Part shown: positions 11,630 through 37,500 of the stretch, piece after piece
How the letters are laid out: every line of letters begins with the position of its first letter
How positions within the stretch are numbered: position 1 is the first letter of the stretch
The notes under the pieces: model-generated
What the model saw: the letters and a program-made list of their open reading frames with translations, nothing else
The model's database searches: none
Told to the model about the DNA's origin: nothing
Source of the DNA: Ascaris suum
Lineage: Eukaryota; Nematoda; Chromadorea; Rhabditida; Ascarididae
Assembly (NCBI GenBank): GCA_013433145.1
Contig: CM024190.1
Coordinates: 7,106,120 to 7,170,119, forward strand
DNA length: 64,000 bases
Direction: 5' to 3'
Program-made: the position numbers and the translations under genes

Positions 11630-14600
11630 TTTTATATGTCGTCTTGCGCTTCAACCACGCTGAGGAGAGGGGATTGCGTATCTCTTGGAAGGCAAAAAAA
11701 GTCGGAGCATGAACGAGGTACCAATACGGGGAGATAATCAGGTTGCTTATCACTTTGTCATTACCTCTAAGTATAGGCTTTGATAAGGTTGCCATGTTTA
11801 TGATGTGGCGAGATACGATGGATCCTTGCTGTGAGAGATTCGGAAAGCTTGCTTTCTTCATTGGCTGTCGGTGACTTCAAAGGACTCACCACTATTGCCA
11901 CCTCACTGTTCTTAAAAGATTTCGCTGCCCTTCTCTTTCGTCCGTGCTGGCTGTCTCGCTGTATTCCTTTATTGTTCTAATTTAAAATCCACAGGAGAGG
12001 CGAGGTCAGTTTTAGTGTGAAGCTGTTGTGTCGTTGAATGCTGAGGTAGTTTTTTTGGGAGCCATGCTAACTTCAGCTGCATCATTTATCGATTGCAATT
12101 ATTCGGGTTCGTTTATCGGTCTGCGTTTTTATATTCCTTTCATCCCCAGTTATACGTTAAGCATAAGTTGTTGGGTGGTCGCACGTCGGGACGGGTACGT
12201 AAGCCGTTGAGTTGGCTATCTGTTACTGTTTCCGGTCTTGATGGATTCGAGAAGCGCCTGAGTGCGGAACATTAGTCGTCTGGTTTTTTTGTAGCCCATA
12301 GAGCTCATTTTACGGAACATTCGTTGACAACAACGATGTATGTGGTACACACTTAAAATGTATAACATCAGCAGAAACTGCTCATTTTATGTAACGTTTT
12401 GTCTATAATTGCGCCACTCATTTGCAACGTTCACCGCCACTGATGGAGGGCGTAAACCATTCGCCTAATTGTTCATTATTCACAAAGTTTATTGCAAAGG
12501 TGAGATTGCAGCGAGACGCACTTTGTTGACTTGGATAAAATTTTAATGGGAATGAATCGTTTTGTACAACTTTAGTTAAATGGTTTTTATAATAGTTGGT
12601 CTGTGATAAGGTATAATTGGCGAATAATTGGTTTGTAACAAGGTATGCGTGAGTTAGCGGTTGCATTGATCTCACCTGTAATAACTGTGAGATAAAACTC
12701 ACAAACTAACACGAGGAAGAATCGCATTTCGTGGTGAACTCTATCATACTGACGTTTAAAGAGGGGAGAAAGATTTTACATTTGTAGATTTATTCCAGGG
12801 TTCGCTCCTCTTCCCCCAACTTCTCTGATCTTCGTGGATTATTTTCGGCTGCAAGATTCTGGATAGCGTTGGCAAGAGTTTTCGTTTAGTCATCGTTCCA
12901 CATTTAAACAGAATCTACGAAGGTACATCCGAATTCATGTTCCATTAAATGAACTATACCTACGAAACCGAAAGCTTTCACACATTGATAATGCAATTCA
13001 TTTCCGTTCGATGTTGCACCTCAGTGTAGTGACCACCTTTCATCAGGTACTCCCTCTTCTTAAAGAACATCCCACGGAGGCTATTTTATAACCAAAGTCG
13101 GCGTTTTGCGTCTTGCATCATTCGTAGACTTCAAAGGAGTTTAGTTAAGAACCCTTGGCATAGCGATAAAAAAAGGAAGCAACGACTGACAAGTGCATAA
13201 GTCGATATGACAAAGCGCAACAATATACACGAATGTATACATGTGTTGGTGCCGCATTCAGACGAATTGAAGCTTCCATCCTCGATACTACAAAATACTC
13301 GAAAGAATATGATCGTTTCGAAAAGACTGCCATATACAAAAGATTATTTAATAATGAACCGTATATAAGCAAAACTGAATAAAAAATAATATGGAAGAAT
13401 AAGAAATACCTCTTGCAAGCAACTCATTTGCAACGACATCGACAATAGCGAATGTCGAAAAACTGCATCAATTGTCCATAAAATGCAGCTTATATTACTG
13501 AACTTATTCAACCCTAACCACTCTAATCGCTCTTATTTCCGGTTTTCTCTCCATCCTAGAGCAATCAACTACAAGTTGATGGAAACTACCTCAACAAGCA
13601 ACATCTTAAGGAAGTCGTTCCACCAATAAAAACTGTTGGCCATTGACTTGTAATTTGAAAATTAACGGGATATTTCATTATTCATGCCACCTGTCTGAGC
13701 AAAACAATGTCGCAAAGCATAACAGATAATATAGGAGCGGAGAGGGGGGGGGGGGGGGGAGGAGGAAGGAGACTGCGCATGCAATAGCCTGATGTTTCTT
13801 GGCCGGAATTGAGAAGCTGTTGGCTTAGCGGCAGTGTATAGCATCACTGCAAACCTCAGCCAACATATACTAAATACCAAAATTAAAATGCAAAATCATT
13901 CAACATGCAAGGAGTTTGGGTAAACCTAGATTGGGCGGAGGGAGTGAGGAAGAGGAAGAAGGGAATATGCATCAAGGTTGGCTAGGAAACCTTGACGGTT
14001 ATTATTCGCTTTAAAAGTTCAAAACTGTACTGCAGCAACACAATTCTTACCACATGATCACATGGCTAACATGCATGCAAAATAAACGGCCATTAAGAGA
14101 CATAAGATATTTGAGCGCTATGGAAGTAAACGTCTATGTGTTGGTAAATTGCAGCTGATTAGCATAAGCCCACAGAAACGTGTACCATGCGGAAAATTGA
14201 GGGTCGAAAAGCGCTTAGATAGGGTCACATATAATCTCTGGTATAGTCCATCCTGGGGAACGCTTCCTCTGAAGTGGTGCTATAATCACTGGAAAGAAGC
14301 AGCGGAGCAAGAGGACGGTCTGCAAGAACACTGGCTGAGGGCGGAGATCCGATAAGTGGCGGAGACGAATGGCCGAAAGCTGAAGCAGACGTCTGTCCGA
14401 ATGTTGGGTAGCTAGAACGAAGAAAATCATAAACGAAATGCATTCTTAAACGAAAGCCAAAGTGTGGATGCAATAGGAACTCGTCTTGAACGAACTTTCA
14501 AATGACTAACAGTCCCCACCTTCATAAAGTCCGCATAAAGGCAACATCCCATTCTTCCCCGCCGTCCTTCGCTGTAGTGGATAGCGTGAAAATCAATCGG

Positions 14601-14812
14601 AGAGAAACAATCGCATAGGAGGACAACCCTGCTAGAAAGGGCGATTCAGTGTCAACGTACTTCCAAGTCAGCAATCTCATTTCCTGGGAAGAACGTGCCA
14701 GCTTTTGCACCACTAAACCTCCGAAGTTTTTAGGCGTCCACTTCAAAGTATGCCACTCACTTTTCCTCGGTGACTAAGGATATTCACCTTTCATCCTAGC
14801 ATCAGTGCAGTA
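11630..14812. other. Convergent spacer eIF2-beta / SLC25A46
   Basis: About 3.2 kb between two genes that end towards each other. Open frames here are short and show no splice-phase chain or family similarity. It contains one G homopolymer. Confidence 0.4.
13744..13759. repeat. G homopolymer, 16 bases
   Basis: Uninterrupted G run followed by a GGA-rich purine stretch, in the convergent intergenic region. Confidence 0.9.
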
Positions 14813-17800
14813 TTATATGCACAATGAAATATGGCTATAGAAGATGAAACCATACGGATGTGGCTTCGGTGTCTGCATGGTGGGCATTGCCAAAGGCTGC
14901 GACGTTGCTGATGATTGTGACGTGTCCGCTAAGCTGTATGGAGCGTTTGATGACGCTCCAGCCACTAATGTCTGCGAACTGGCCAACGCGCGTGTCCCAT
15001 AGTCGAACATCCAACGCACCAAGCGAAGGAAAGAAAAGTGCAACAAATACTGTATAGCCAACGCTCCCACTCCCTTAATCAAAGGGCTTAGGATCATATA
15101 TCATCAGCTCGAGGCAGCAACAGGACACAAACGTTATGTCTAATTGATAAGGCATACACCAAGGAAGTGAAAGAGCTAGACAACCGTCTATCATTTATGA
15201 TGAAGCGATCTGTAAGAATGAGAGGTTCTTTTTATGACTGCTACCGTATGGGAATAAAAAAGTGCTCGAGAACGGTAGGTTCCCATGAACTGCTCTAAAA
15301 ACGACTGCCCATGGGAATATGTGCAGGTAATTCTCATCATTCAATGAAAAGATCCTTTCGAAGAGAGTAAATACATTTTTGAGAAGCTTACTTGTAAAAT
15401 ATAAAATAAATTCCGAATTCAGGAAGCACATTTTCAGTGAAATTCTTTAAAACATTCTTTAGTACAAAATAAACAACTGCAACAAGTATAAACGAATGAA
15501 AATATATGGAGGGAATACATACACTGTAAAGCGCCCAGAATCCCTCTCGATTGACGATACTTCGACTACAGTCAAAGAAGCCCGAATACTTGGCGGTTAT
15601 TGAAATCGCTGATACCCCGTTGTCGAGGTTGTCGATCAGAGTGCGTGTACCTGCAAAAAAAGGTGGCGTAGTTCTCACCTTAGCGTCTTTTCCAAATTTG
15701 ATATTGCTTGCTTAGGCTATATTCCGCATCTCTGCGTAAGCAGTTCGAGAATCATGGAATACATCGTTATGTGTTGCTGATTCATAAGGCTCCGAGTTAA
15801 TCTTTACCCACGGTTACATCTTCCTGACTCATTTAAAATAATCTGATTCGAAAGCTGCTATTTGCTTGATATGTTGACTTCATAGCCACTACGAGAAACT
15901 GTTAATTTGTTGATGTGTTCAATTTGCATATTTTAGCATGTAATTAGCTGTCTATTGAGTATAACCTAATCTGTAAACAAAAGTTGAAGAGATGAGACGA
16001 TGTCTTTTTGTGCCTTCAAAAAACAACGAGGAAAATTCGGAAGTGAAACATCGTCATAATTTCTCCACTATGTGAGACGATAATCGATGAATGCCGCTAT
16101 CTTTCTCTTGAGAGGATCGCATGGGAAAGATCCGCTAGCCACTTATTTATATCTGATGAGCAGTCATCGTTAGAAAAATTTGCAAACGAGAAACTTTGAA
16201 AGGAGTACCCTGAATATATAAGCGATGCAGGATAGTTTCAAATGGATAACAAGCCAAATCGGCGAGCACTTGCGATGTCATCGCGGCGAACATCTGCGGT
16301 AGGTACTGATGGAAGAGAGTCCGCTCATTTGATGGTTTTCGATTCTGCAAAAAACTGCCTTCACTTATTTAAAACAATCCCATAAAAAAGAGGCAAGTAA
16401 ATATGCATGCAATCACTGTCTTATGTCTATTCATTCCTATACCGGCCGAAGCAAATGTCATATGGAAGTAAAACGCGGTTGATCCCAAACTATAACCGCA
16501 CCTATTCTCAACTCAACTTCGTTCTTCTAGATATCAGCTACTAGATCCCCCTACCTTTGGACTATGCAGACAGTAGACTAAGCGCAAAACCACCTTGCGA
16601 CACAATCTGCTCAATGAAAATATTTTTTCCCTTACTTGAACATCTATACTTCGGCGAACTACAACGCATTTTCTAAAATCGTTTTGCTTTACAATATTCG
16701 ATTGCTTTATCGATGCGTTCATAACCTCAATAACGGATAACATTATCGATTCATATCAATGCTCACTGCTTCCAGGAACTACTTCCGGTATCTTTAACCG
16801 GATATTAAGAATCCATTTGCAAATGTGTTTGCTTAAAAAAGAAGAAACCGACAACTGTAGTGAATGCGATTGTAAATAAAATAAAATTGAAATGACTGAC
16901 CACATATCTGCGTGCCATCACATAAATCCAGTCATAAGTGGCGTTCGAAATCAGATAGTGGGAAGTATGGTAGATGACCGTCGGTACGGCGAGATGCAGT
17001 AATGCAAAACGCTTACTGTTATCTCGGGGACCGAAAAAATCGAATCTAAGACGATTAATACCGTTCGTTATGACGTCCATCACGCGGATGTCGTCTCCTC
17101 CAAGACCCGTCTCACTCTGCAGCACCCCTCTAATGTCGCAAGGCATGTTGTTATAAAAATTGCGCCTTCGAGAACAAGCGTCAACTTATAAGCAGAAGGT
17201 GTCCATTTCGATTTATAGGACCTAAGGTCTTTTATTACCTTCCTCTCGGAAGTGCCGTACTTCTATGGAACAAATGTGAAACAAAAACTCATTGTAAGCA
17301 GATACACAACAGTTAAACAGTAATAGGGAATGAATGTATCTTTCTTTAGTGTGCAATATGACGCAAAAGTATGGATGAGGTCTTCAGGGTTTTTTGACAG
17401 GTCACCTTTGTCCTATAGCTGAAACTTCTTAATGAATGTATCTGTGACTGAAAGAAATCCACGAAGATCAGAGATTTCCAAAATTTGTGAGCCCTCGGTG
17501 CTTACCAGGCCTCGACTTCATAAGAACACCTGCGAATTTTGAGACGCAAATGGCAAATCTAGAAATGGCGCATAAACTGAAAGCAGTGCTCCAAATGAGC
17601 CTAGATATACTGGTTCCAGCACAGTGTAAGGTAGACATCAATAAAAAGAAAGCAGTTCAAAACACAATACTCCCGACTTACTCTGACAGTTAAACTTATT
17701 TTAAAACATTTAAACAAACTTACTATGAAACAAACTTAAAAACAGACTTACTCTAACAGTCTCGATGAACGAAGAAACAAGGAATGGCGTCATCGCAAAA

Positions 17801-20186
17801 TACGTTCCGCTGAAATCAACGCATCTTGAAGACGACTTTCAACAGCTATCTCCAACGATATGAACATTATCAAGGTCTAACTGTTATGGGAAAATGCTTG
17901 CAATTTGAAAAGTCTCTTCCTCACCTTCTCGAGTAATTTGCTAATTCCCCTCCTCCTCCTTTAACATATGTGCGATGTAAAACAGAAAGTACCAACAAAA
18001 GTATGTCAAATGAGTTCAATGTTACAAATTTACAAATCGACAAGCGTCAATCAGATCGCATTGGCAAACAATTTCAGCAATACAAATGCTCCAGTCGACA
18101 AACGACTTTCATTTGTAAACTTCCTTCCTTCTCTTTTTTTGAAATAAAGGAAAACATTTTTTTTCACGCACGATTTTTTAATGGCCTAAACCAACTAAAA
18201 ATAATAGGTGCCATTATCTAAATGCAGTAACTAATGACTGCTTCTTCACTCAAACCAAACACTTTATCTTTTATATTTAACAAAGTTTCCAGAAAATGAT
18301 CACTGTGATTGAAACAACGAATACTCAATTCGCATCCGAAAATACTGCGAATTTCAATCGTTCGCATGCGAACATCCATAAAATGTAAGGATTAGCGCTT
18401 TCAGCACAAAAATCAACTTACGCTTTAAGAGCGATATGTCTGCAAAACTTTTCGGTGCTTCCATATTGTACTATCGTCCTGAAATAGAGCAACGAAAAAT
18501 TCACACTTTGCAATGAATTAAGAAATACGAAATGGTCATCTACTAATTGTGGTCATTTAGTGACCATCCAGGTAATCATTACGATCGAAAGGTGAAATAT
18601 TGGAAAACGAAAAAGTAACTATGCCCGTTTTGGAATTAGATAACTAACTGTGAGCCGTATTCAGGTCATTACACTTCGAGACATCACTCGAAGTATAAAA
18701 ATGAGATGACCAAGCACCTTGGTAATCCGAAGATGTCAGCGATGAGGATTTCTGTGGCAGCCGACATCGCCCATAGTACACCGCATCCTATAGCACCCTT
18801 CCACATTGTCATCACACCCTGCAATCGGTACTTCAAAACATACACACTGAAGTATAGAAGGAAGTAAATTAGACATTGCAAAGAGGAAACGACAAATATA
18901 TAATCCCTTCAAGAGAGCGTCAGCAGGTGATACTGTAATATTCAGAAGGAGCTGAACGACCAACACAAGCTATGCTGCTGGTAAGGTGTCACATGCTCAT
19001 TTCTCGATTCTCTGAGGGACTTTTGAATCCTTCCGAAAGGTCCATGTCAAAAAACGTCTCCTGACTTCTACGTAATATTATTAACCGTTTAAAAGTGCTC
19101 TCCCACTTTAGCCTATTCTTTTATCCCATCCTTCCTCTGTAATCAAATATATCGCAGTCTACTGCATGATCGTTAGTGTTACGCTATTATAAAATGCATA
19201 AAATATGTTTCAAAATTCAATAAAGTTTATTCATATGCAAATTTTTACCTCGCCAGTAATAACATTGCAGACGACTGGAGCCAACGTAAGGGGTGTGAGG
19301 TGAAGGCAGCGTGCGAATTGATGCACTTGACATTGACGACGTAGCACGGTACATGGATGCGTTATGAGCATCTTTGTTGCCACACTCAATTCAACAGCAT
19401 TTTTTAAAATTCGCTCACCGATCGTCATAAAAACTCTACTCGTTGCGATAACTATTCACTGATTAGGTAGGTAAACCTTCGAATGCTAAGAGACGATTTA
19501 ATCGTCGCTTCAAATAGAACAACCTTTCCCCTCTATCGGATAGAACAGTGCATAAAAAGAAAGCCAATAATGGTTATTTCTGACGAACACAACGATATGT
19601 ATAATACTGCGTATCGGAGACGCAATTATGCAAAACATATCTGCCATCAAGAAATAAGATATCGCCGTCTGATGCTTACAAGTGAATGTGTATGATGTCC
19701 GTCCAATGAAAACGTGGAATCCCCACTAGAGAAAATGGGATCTTCCATTAATGCTTTTTTTTCTTATGTTCCCTTCATTTACCCGGTCGGATTTATATTT
19801 TGCACTCATGAGTAAGCTACTGCCGACACTAATCATTAGGCGTATGCCTTTTCCGTCGTCCGCTGAACCCTTTCTTTTAACTTCCCCTCCACTCCTCCAG
19901 TCCCCTGCTTTTCCCTCTAACATATAGAGTGACAAATACGCGTCGTAAACTAATCTATGAATAACCTCCTGTAGCGCTATAAGAAGACACAGAAAGTAAC
20001 TGACTCTGCGAGTCCGATGAACACGCTCGCGACTGGGTCTTGTGGTTTGCTGACGGTAGTCGAATAATCGTACGTGTCCGAAGCGGATGTCGATGGAAAT
20101 CCCGAAGAGTTGCCAAAAGAGATAGAAGAGCCAGGATAGTCTCGAAAAGCGTTTGAGTTCCACGTAGATTCTGGTCCACCAGACAT
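14813..20186 (-). CDS. SLC25A46 homologue: SLC25A46-like mitochondrial outer-membrane protein
   Basis: Degenerate mitochondrial carrier-fold protein; family members sit in the outer mitochondrial membrane and influence fission/fusion, cristae and lipid flow. Exons on the minus strand: 20186-about 19991 (junction uncertain), 19433-19249, 18818-18718, 18478-18422, 17809-17752, 17116-16901, 16344-16209, 15650-15523, 15073-14813; about 445 residues against 418 in human. Landmarks: HPCTVLRRQCQV (near 91-102), MTMWKGAIG, PFLVSSFIETVR, YPFETILHRLYIQGT (304-318) running across an intron into RTLIDN, and ALAIQYLLH. These match the human protein segment by segment and exclude transport-type carriers, since the standard PX(D/E)XX(K/R) signature is broken. 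The N-terminus is Ser/Gly-rich as in vertebrates. The start is the first Met after an in-frame TGA. Exon 1 joins either by phase 1 or phase 2. The Ser/Thr/Pro-rich tail after residue about 385 has no counterpart I recognise. Confidence 0.9.
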
Positions 20187-22991
20187 ATTTCCAAACGTCG
20201 TCGCTATAGCATCGCTTACTCATTTACTTGTATAAAGCATTTTAAATTCGTAAGGTAACAAGATAAGAGGGGGAATAGAAAATATTACCCCTTTAAAAGT
20301 TAAAAAATATTAGTAAGTAAAGATGATCCTGCAAACAGGAAACTAACTACAAAGGAACGCAACTAACCGTTCGTCATCTGCGGTTCACCGAAGCGGTAAT
20401 GTGTGGGAGACTGTTGTGCGTTTCTTATAAGATAGCTCGACATTATCCAAGTAATGAAAGTAAACTCATACACCTAAAACTTATTTATATTGCATCTTAG
20501 TTTGTGGTTGATTTTCAAATTATCACAACCTGTACAGGTGTCCCTACAGACCTAATTTATGAAACTGGCTCCGAATTTACCTCATAGCCACATGGAGATT
20601 ATTTAGGCCAACTCAAAGTCGGGTAGCCAGCTTCAACCCAACCATCAACGACCTTAACCCATCAGCACATAATTGTACACTAAACCTCAGTCTAAGCCTT
20701 ACCACCTACAGCTCGTATTCTATGACATCACAAAGCATCCGTAACGCTAACGAGAAAGCAGCGTTAAAAGCAACGAGACAAATCCCTCGTGCAGCTTATC
20801 TTGTTCATTCCCACACCCCAACTTTTGGCTGCTATCGAAAATCCGCAACGGTCTTCAACGGTAAAAAATTGAAACGGTATTAGCAATCGAGAATGAACTT
20901 TTCTCTAGGGAATCTGTAAAATACGAAGTCCGGGTTTTTAATTCCAGTCGGTCTAGTATATGGATATTCCATCCTGAATGGTATTCATGATATAGTGGTG
21001 GTTCCTGTACATTTTATTCGGTGCTCATAGTATCGAAATTCTAGAAGGCATTATACCCCTTTTCCGCTAATTCCCACCCTCACCCCCCTTGTAATCGTGA
21101 AGACACTCATCAACTATTGAGCAACAATTCGTCGTATTCGCGTATAAGATGTGATTATTGCATTTCCAGTAATGTGAACTCACCTTTACTCTCTTGATTT
21201 GAGTTTACTTTGAAACCTCTAGTGTACAATGAAGTTTTTGCGCGAGAAATTCATACTTCCTCCGTCCTCTTCCTTCCTGGATTGGTTGCACCAATGGACA
21301 GGAGGGATTCGAGGGGAATTTTCATGCGCTGTTTGCAGCATTAAGGTTTTTGTATTTCGTTCACTACTCATGCACCTTTGCAATTTTTATTCGTGAAGCA
21401 AGTAATGTCAACGTGATGTCTTTGCACTGTTGTGCTTGTCGGCCTGCTTGCTGGTTTCACCTCCGGAGTCACTAAAACTGGAGTTATATTTATGATGTAT
21501 GCCATAGTTCATGTCGATTCATCAATTTCCAATAAAACCTACAAGCTTTGCATTTAACATCGATCGGACTTTCATTTCACGTTCATTTATTCACAATAGA
21601 GGAAAAAATAAAAAATTTATGCGAGGGGCCGGACAAGTTTTTAATGTGCAAGCATTTCTGCGCATGCTTGAAAATTTATTGCGCGCTTATGAAGGTAACT
21701 GGTGATGTGGGAGAGGTGCTGAAGCGCATATTCGGCCAGCTGTACTGGCGCTTTGTTTGTTTCTACTACGTATCGCCTGTTTTCTTCTGTCTTTGTTCTC
21801 TTTTTACATCTTCTTTATTGTTTCTCCAACAAAAAAAAATCACCAATTAACGAAGAAGTGTGGATTGCTTCCCACTTTGGTGCATTCCATCGCAAGTGTT
21901 TTCGCTTGACCGAGTTCATGCCTTCGTTCCGTCGCCGTTCGTCATATCCAGCGGCCATTTGAAGCTATCGTGATTGAGGTCTGTTATATTTGTGGGAAAA
22001 CCTCCGCATTCGATTTGCTATGCTGGTTAACGATTCCAGATAACACTGCGTCATTTCAGCCATACGGCGCTTCCGATATGGCGGAAGTGACCGAGCAGTT
22101 TTGTTAGTGGACATTTTCGCTGTGGACGTTGTTCCCCGTTTCGTTTTCTTGGACAGTTGGTGACTTATTTCAATTAGGATTGATTTACTTGATATCATGT
22201 TAAAAGAAATGTGCGTGAATAAGATCTCTCAGTAAGTTATACGAGCAGTAGAATGTTGCGGCTGTCGTAACGAGGCTGCAATAAAACAATGGATGATTTT
22301 GTATGGGAGCGGTGATGCATCTCAAATGCCGTTTAACACACAGTCCATTACGTTAAAACCACCTGGTGCTAACGATTCATCAGTTCTTATTGTGCATTAA
22401 CCGGCCTGCTTTTGGTAAACGAAGTTTGAGGGCAGCTGTCACGGTAATAGGAATTGACAACGATATGGCGGATTTGTCCAAGAATTTCTCTGATTTTGCT
22501 GTTCACACATTTCGAATACGTTTTCCGTCGGTAGATAAACGATATTGAGAATATGACGTGATCAGTACAGAGAATATGATCAACGCGGCGGATTCGGTAG
22601 CCAAAACGTCGTCGGCCGAATCATACTAATGTGCGTATAATGGATGATGCTCAGGAAGAAGGTATCGACGCTGGTGGAGGTGTCCAAAGTGAAAATCTCA
22701 TGCCCTCCACCATGGAGAAAAATGTCATTTAGAAGGGATTTTCATAGAAAATAGCCGCTTCTTGTGGTATCTTTTCGGAGCTGAATACATTTTCGTCGGA
22801 CGCTTTGTTAGAGGGTTGCTGAGCTCGATGTGGGGTTGTTTTTTTGAATAATGTGCTCAGGCCATGTGTACTCGTGCTTCGTTGCATAGGAAGTCACATT
22901 TTATTCACAGTTCGAGCTGTTGCTGTGATTGTACATTTATTCTACATTCGATGTAGATCGTAGATTCAACGTCCATTCTAACAGAAGAACA
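20187..22991. promoter_or_regulatory. Divergent intergenic region, SLC25A46 / AFG3L2
   Basis: About 2.8 kb separating the start codons of two oppositely oriented mitochondrial genes, presumably containing both promoters. No convincing exon or RNA gene was seen. Open frames at 21511-21962 are not joined by phase to anything downstream. Confidence 0.35.
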
Positions 22992-22998
22992 CTTTCAG
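22992..22998 (+). other. Acceptor abutting the AFG3L2 start codon
   Basis: CTTTCAG immediately followed by ATG at 22999. It is read as a spliced-leader acceptor leaving no native 5' UTR. The alternative, an internal exon with a further upstream coding exon, cannot be excluded, but the first exon already encodes a presequence-like peptide. Confidence 0.45.
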
Positions 22999-34520
<11,522 letters not shown>

Positions 34521-37500
34521 GCATCCCTCCGCCCTATATATTTTGGTTGTTATTGCTGAGCACATCTGCGTTCGCCTCAGAATTGTTTGGTTGAAAAGTG
34601 TATTGCAGCTCGAACCTATTTGTATGTGGAGTAGTGGGAACTTGGCTACATGTTGACCTGACCCGCAAGTTTTTGCTTCACGCTCACGTTGTTTGAGAGA
34701 AAACAGTTAAGAGATTGGTGCGTCGTTATCGCATAGTTTTTTTCGGAACCGCCATGTTGCAAGTATTTTCAGTCAGGTGATCCTCGTTGAGGTGTAGTAT
34801 TTTCGTAAACCCTAAAGCGGATGATAGGAGTGCTGACGCTGTTTGCTAAAATAGGCATATTCACCTTATGGCGCTTTTATCTCTCCGTGTTCTTTTGTTT
34901 ATTAATCTTTCGCCAGCATGTTCATATTTAAATGACAAGAAAACGAATTTTTTTATTTCATTCGTGATGACCTTGGCATTTATCTATCCAGTATATTCTT
35001 CTAAGGATCTTTCTTGGATGTGCGAAAATCGAAAGAATCCGGATATGTCAGGTCTCAGATAATCGTTTCCGTCATGCGTACACGAATGCATTTCACCTCT
35101 TTATATGGGTACACTTTCGTTCCCTTATAAGCAGGGCATGCTTTTGAGTGTTGTCAACGTCATGCTCACAGATCAGCTTGTTCACATTTTCTAAGAGAAA
35201 TTAAACCGACATAAAAGCCATATCTTTGTTTAGCTCAGCATTGGAGCTATACTCCACCGTATGTGCCCAATGGCGTTGTATATACTTAGTTGCATCCTGC
35301 GCTGGAACTGCGGTACAATTTCCAGGTTCTGTAGCCCACAAATTCCGGTTTCTGTACCTCTCTGTGGGTGAACTTGATGAGAAAAGTGAAACGGAAATTA
35401 AAGCCTAATGAAATAAAGGCGACATTATAATAAACTGTTGCGGGTGTTGATTAAACGTATCTTTAATATCGCTATATGCGATTTCATTTGCATATTGATT
35501 AAGAAAACGAGTATTTTTTTCACGTTTCATGTCGATTTCAAAGACCGGCGTTTTTTTTTCTTCGTGTTGGGAATAGAAGTCTGCCTCATTATCGCTACTA
35601 TGACATAAAAGATTTCAAGAAAGCAAAACCCTGAAGTTATTGGCAGACAAAAAATGCATTAAGAAACGCTTCGTTTGTATACGACACAGGAGAGATAGGT
35701 GGAACATATTATACATGAATAGGGCATAATGAGTTTGTATGGCGATATGAGAAGGGGACATTTTCGCCATAAATTTTCAGCTTTGTCCACGGCTTGAGGC
35801 AATCTTCTCAACTAGAGAAATTCATAAACTTCAATATCACAAGCAGTATTTAAAAGTTCAACTACTATATGAGGATAACCTCGATGCCTTTATATAGCTA
35901 CCTTATTTGTAAAATGGGAGAATAGCTCGCGTCTTATACGTATGATATAGGGTGCATACGTGTGATAGATCACTTTACGTGTAACGTGCACATGGCTGCT
36001 TCGCACATATTCGTATATATTTCTTCGTTTTCTTGCCCGAATTGTAAATATGCGACACGTGTCTAAATGTTTTTAGTCTGGTATAGACGTAGATTTTTTT
36101 AAATCTTAGATCATAGGGATGTGTAGAAGATAAAAGAAGATGCGGCAAGATTATGTGTAACACTTTTTTCCACTGCAAAATGCGAAGGCCGCGACTATGA
36201 AAGTTTTGATGATTGAATGATTAATATCTGGGCAAGTGGATGTTCCATGAAAAAGTTTTTTTTTTAAATTTCTTTAGGGAACTTTTTTCGAGGAAGTTCC
36301 GTCCTGTTTTAATAATCAGAACGAATATTGCAAGCGCTCACAAGATTGCAGTTTATAATCAATTTTTTATTTACTTTTTTTCGGCAGCATCTTCAAATTT
36401 CCACGGGAATTCCAAGATTTCTGAACCTTTATTCAATTCGAACTTCGCAAAATTGCCGAGCATTGGTCAATTGATATCTTAAGTTTTTCCCCAAATGGTG
36501 TCGGATTATTCTGAGAATCGCAAATGCTTGCGCTACTCGCAATAATAACGAGATATTAGCATCACTTTTATTGTTTAGCACTTCGAAGCTTCTACTCTCA
36601 ATAATATGTCATGTGCACATTTCCCGTCGTTCCAAGAAATGGCCCACTTTCCACTGTCGTGTTGCATTTTGCGCACAAAGCAGATCTATTCGTAGAGGTC
36701 GCCTTGTCATATGTTTAAAAAAATCGCTTATGTGGCGTGCTGGTGTAGATCGCTAGCGAGAAAATTATCGACAAGTTAACGTGCATTCGGCTTCTATACA
36801 ATTGAAAGGTTGCTGTTTGGGAGGCGTCGTTGTGCTGATGCCACGTTGCTTGCACAGCAGTTCATAGAAGAGATCTTACTTATATTTCTTTTTATTATGT
36901 TGTTGCATGTGTGCCGAAATTTTGTATCTTTTTTGATTGCTTGCTCGGAATATCGCTAATATATGGGAAATTGCGAATTTCGTGATGACTCTATCTCTCC
37001 TTCCTTTCTCCCTCCCTCCTTCGCCCCTTTCTAGTTCTTCCATCCTCTCTTCTGATCGGAGGAAACATCACAGAGGAGATACTGTTGTGTGCGTGAATTC
37101 TTTGTGGGTTGTTTCACGAAAGCTGTTGTGCTGTTAAGGCGTCAAGTCGACTGCTTCATGTAACAAGACGATTGAAGTGAGCTTTAAAGTCCTTCTCAAT
37201 TATTCCTATTTGATCCGTACGCTTGGACTCGCGACTAAATGTTTATCTGAGTGGCGACTGAACAACTTGGGGGGTCGCGCCACAGATGAGCCCTCATAGA
37301 GATGGTCCCACACAATTATAGTGGGAAAGGTATCAAAGTGTTAATTGGCTTAAAACACTAGGTTCTTGCTAAAAGATAGCATAAAACTAAAGCGAGGACA
37401 TAGTTGTCGTCGGATTCAACATAGGATAGCAAGGTGTGGTCGTGTTTGAAGTTTTTTTTTTGGAGGGCTCATCATCCGTAGCATCCCGGAGGCAAGGCAT

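Noticed and set aside
11454..11861. 135-codon open frame antisense to the eIF2-beta last exon
   Set aside because: Shadow of the conserved zinc-ribbon exon on the other strand.
19726..20223. 165-codon open frame on the minus strand
   Set aside because: It overlaps the SLC25A46 first exon in another frame; its sequence has no family similarity, while the 20186 frame gives a Ser/Gly-rich N-terminus as expected.
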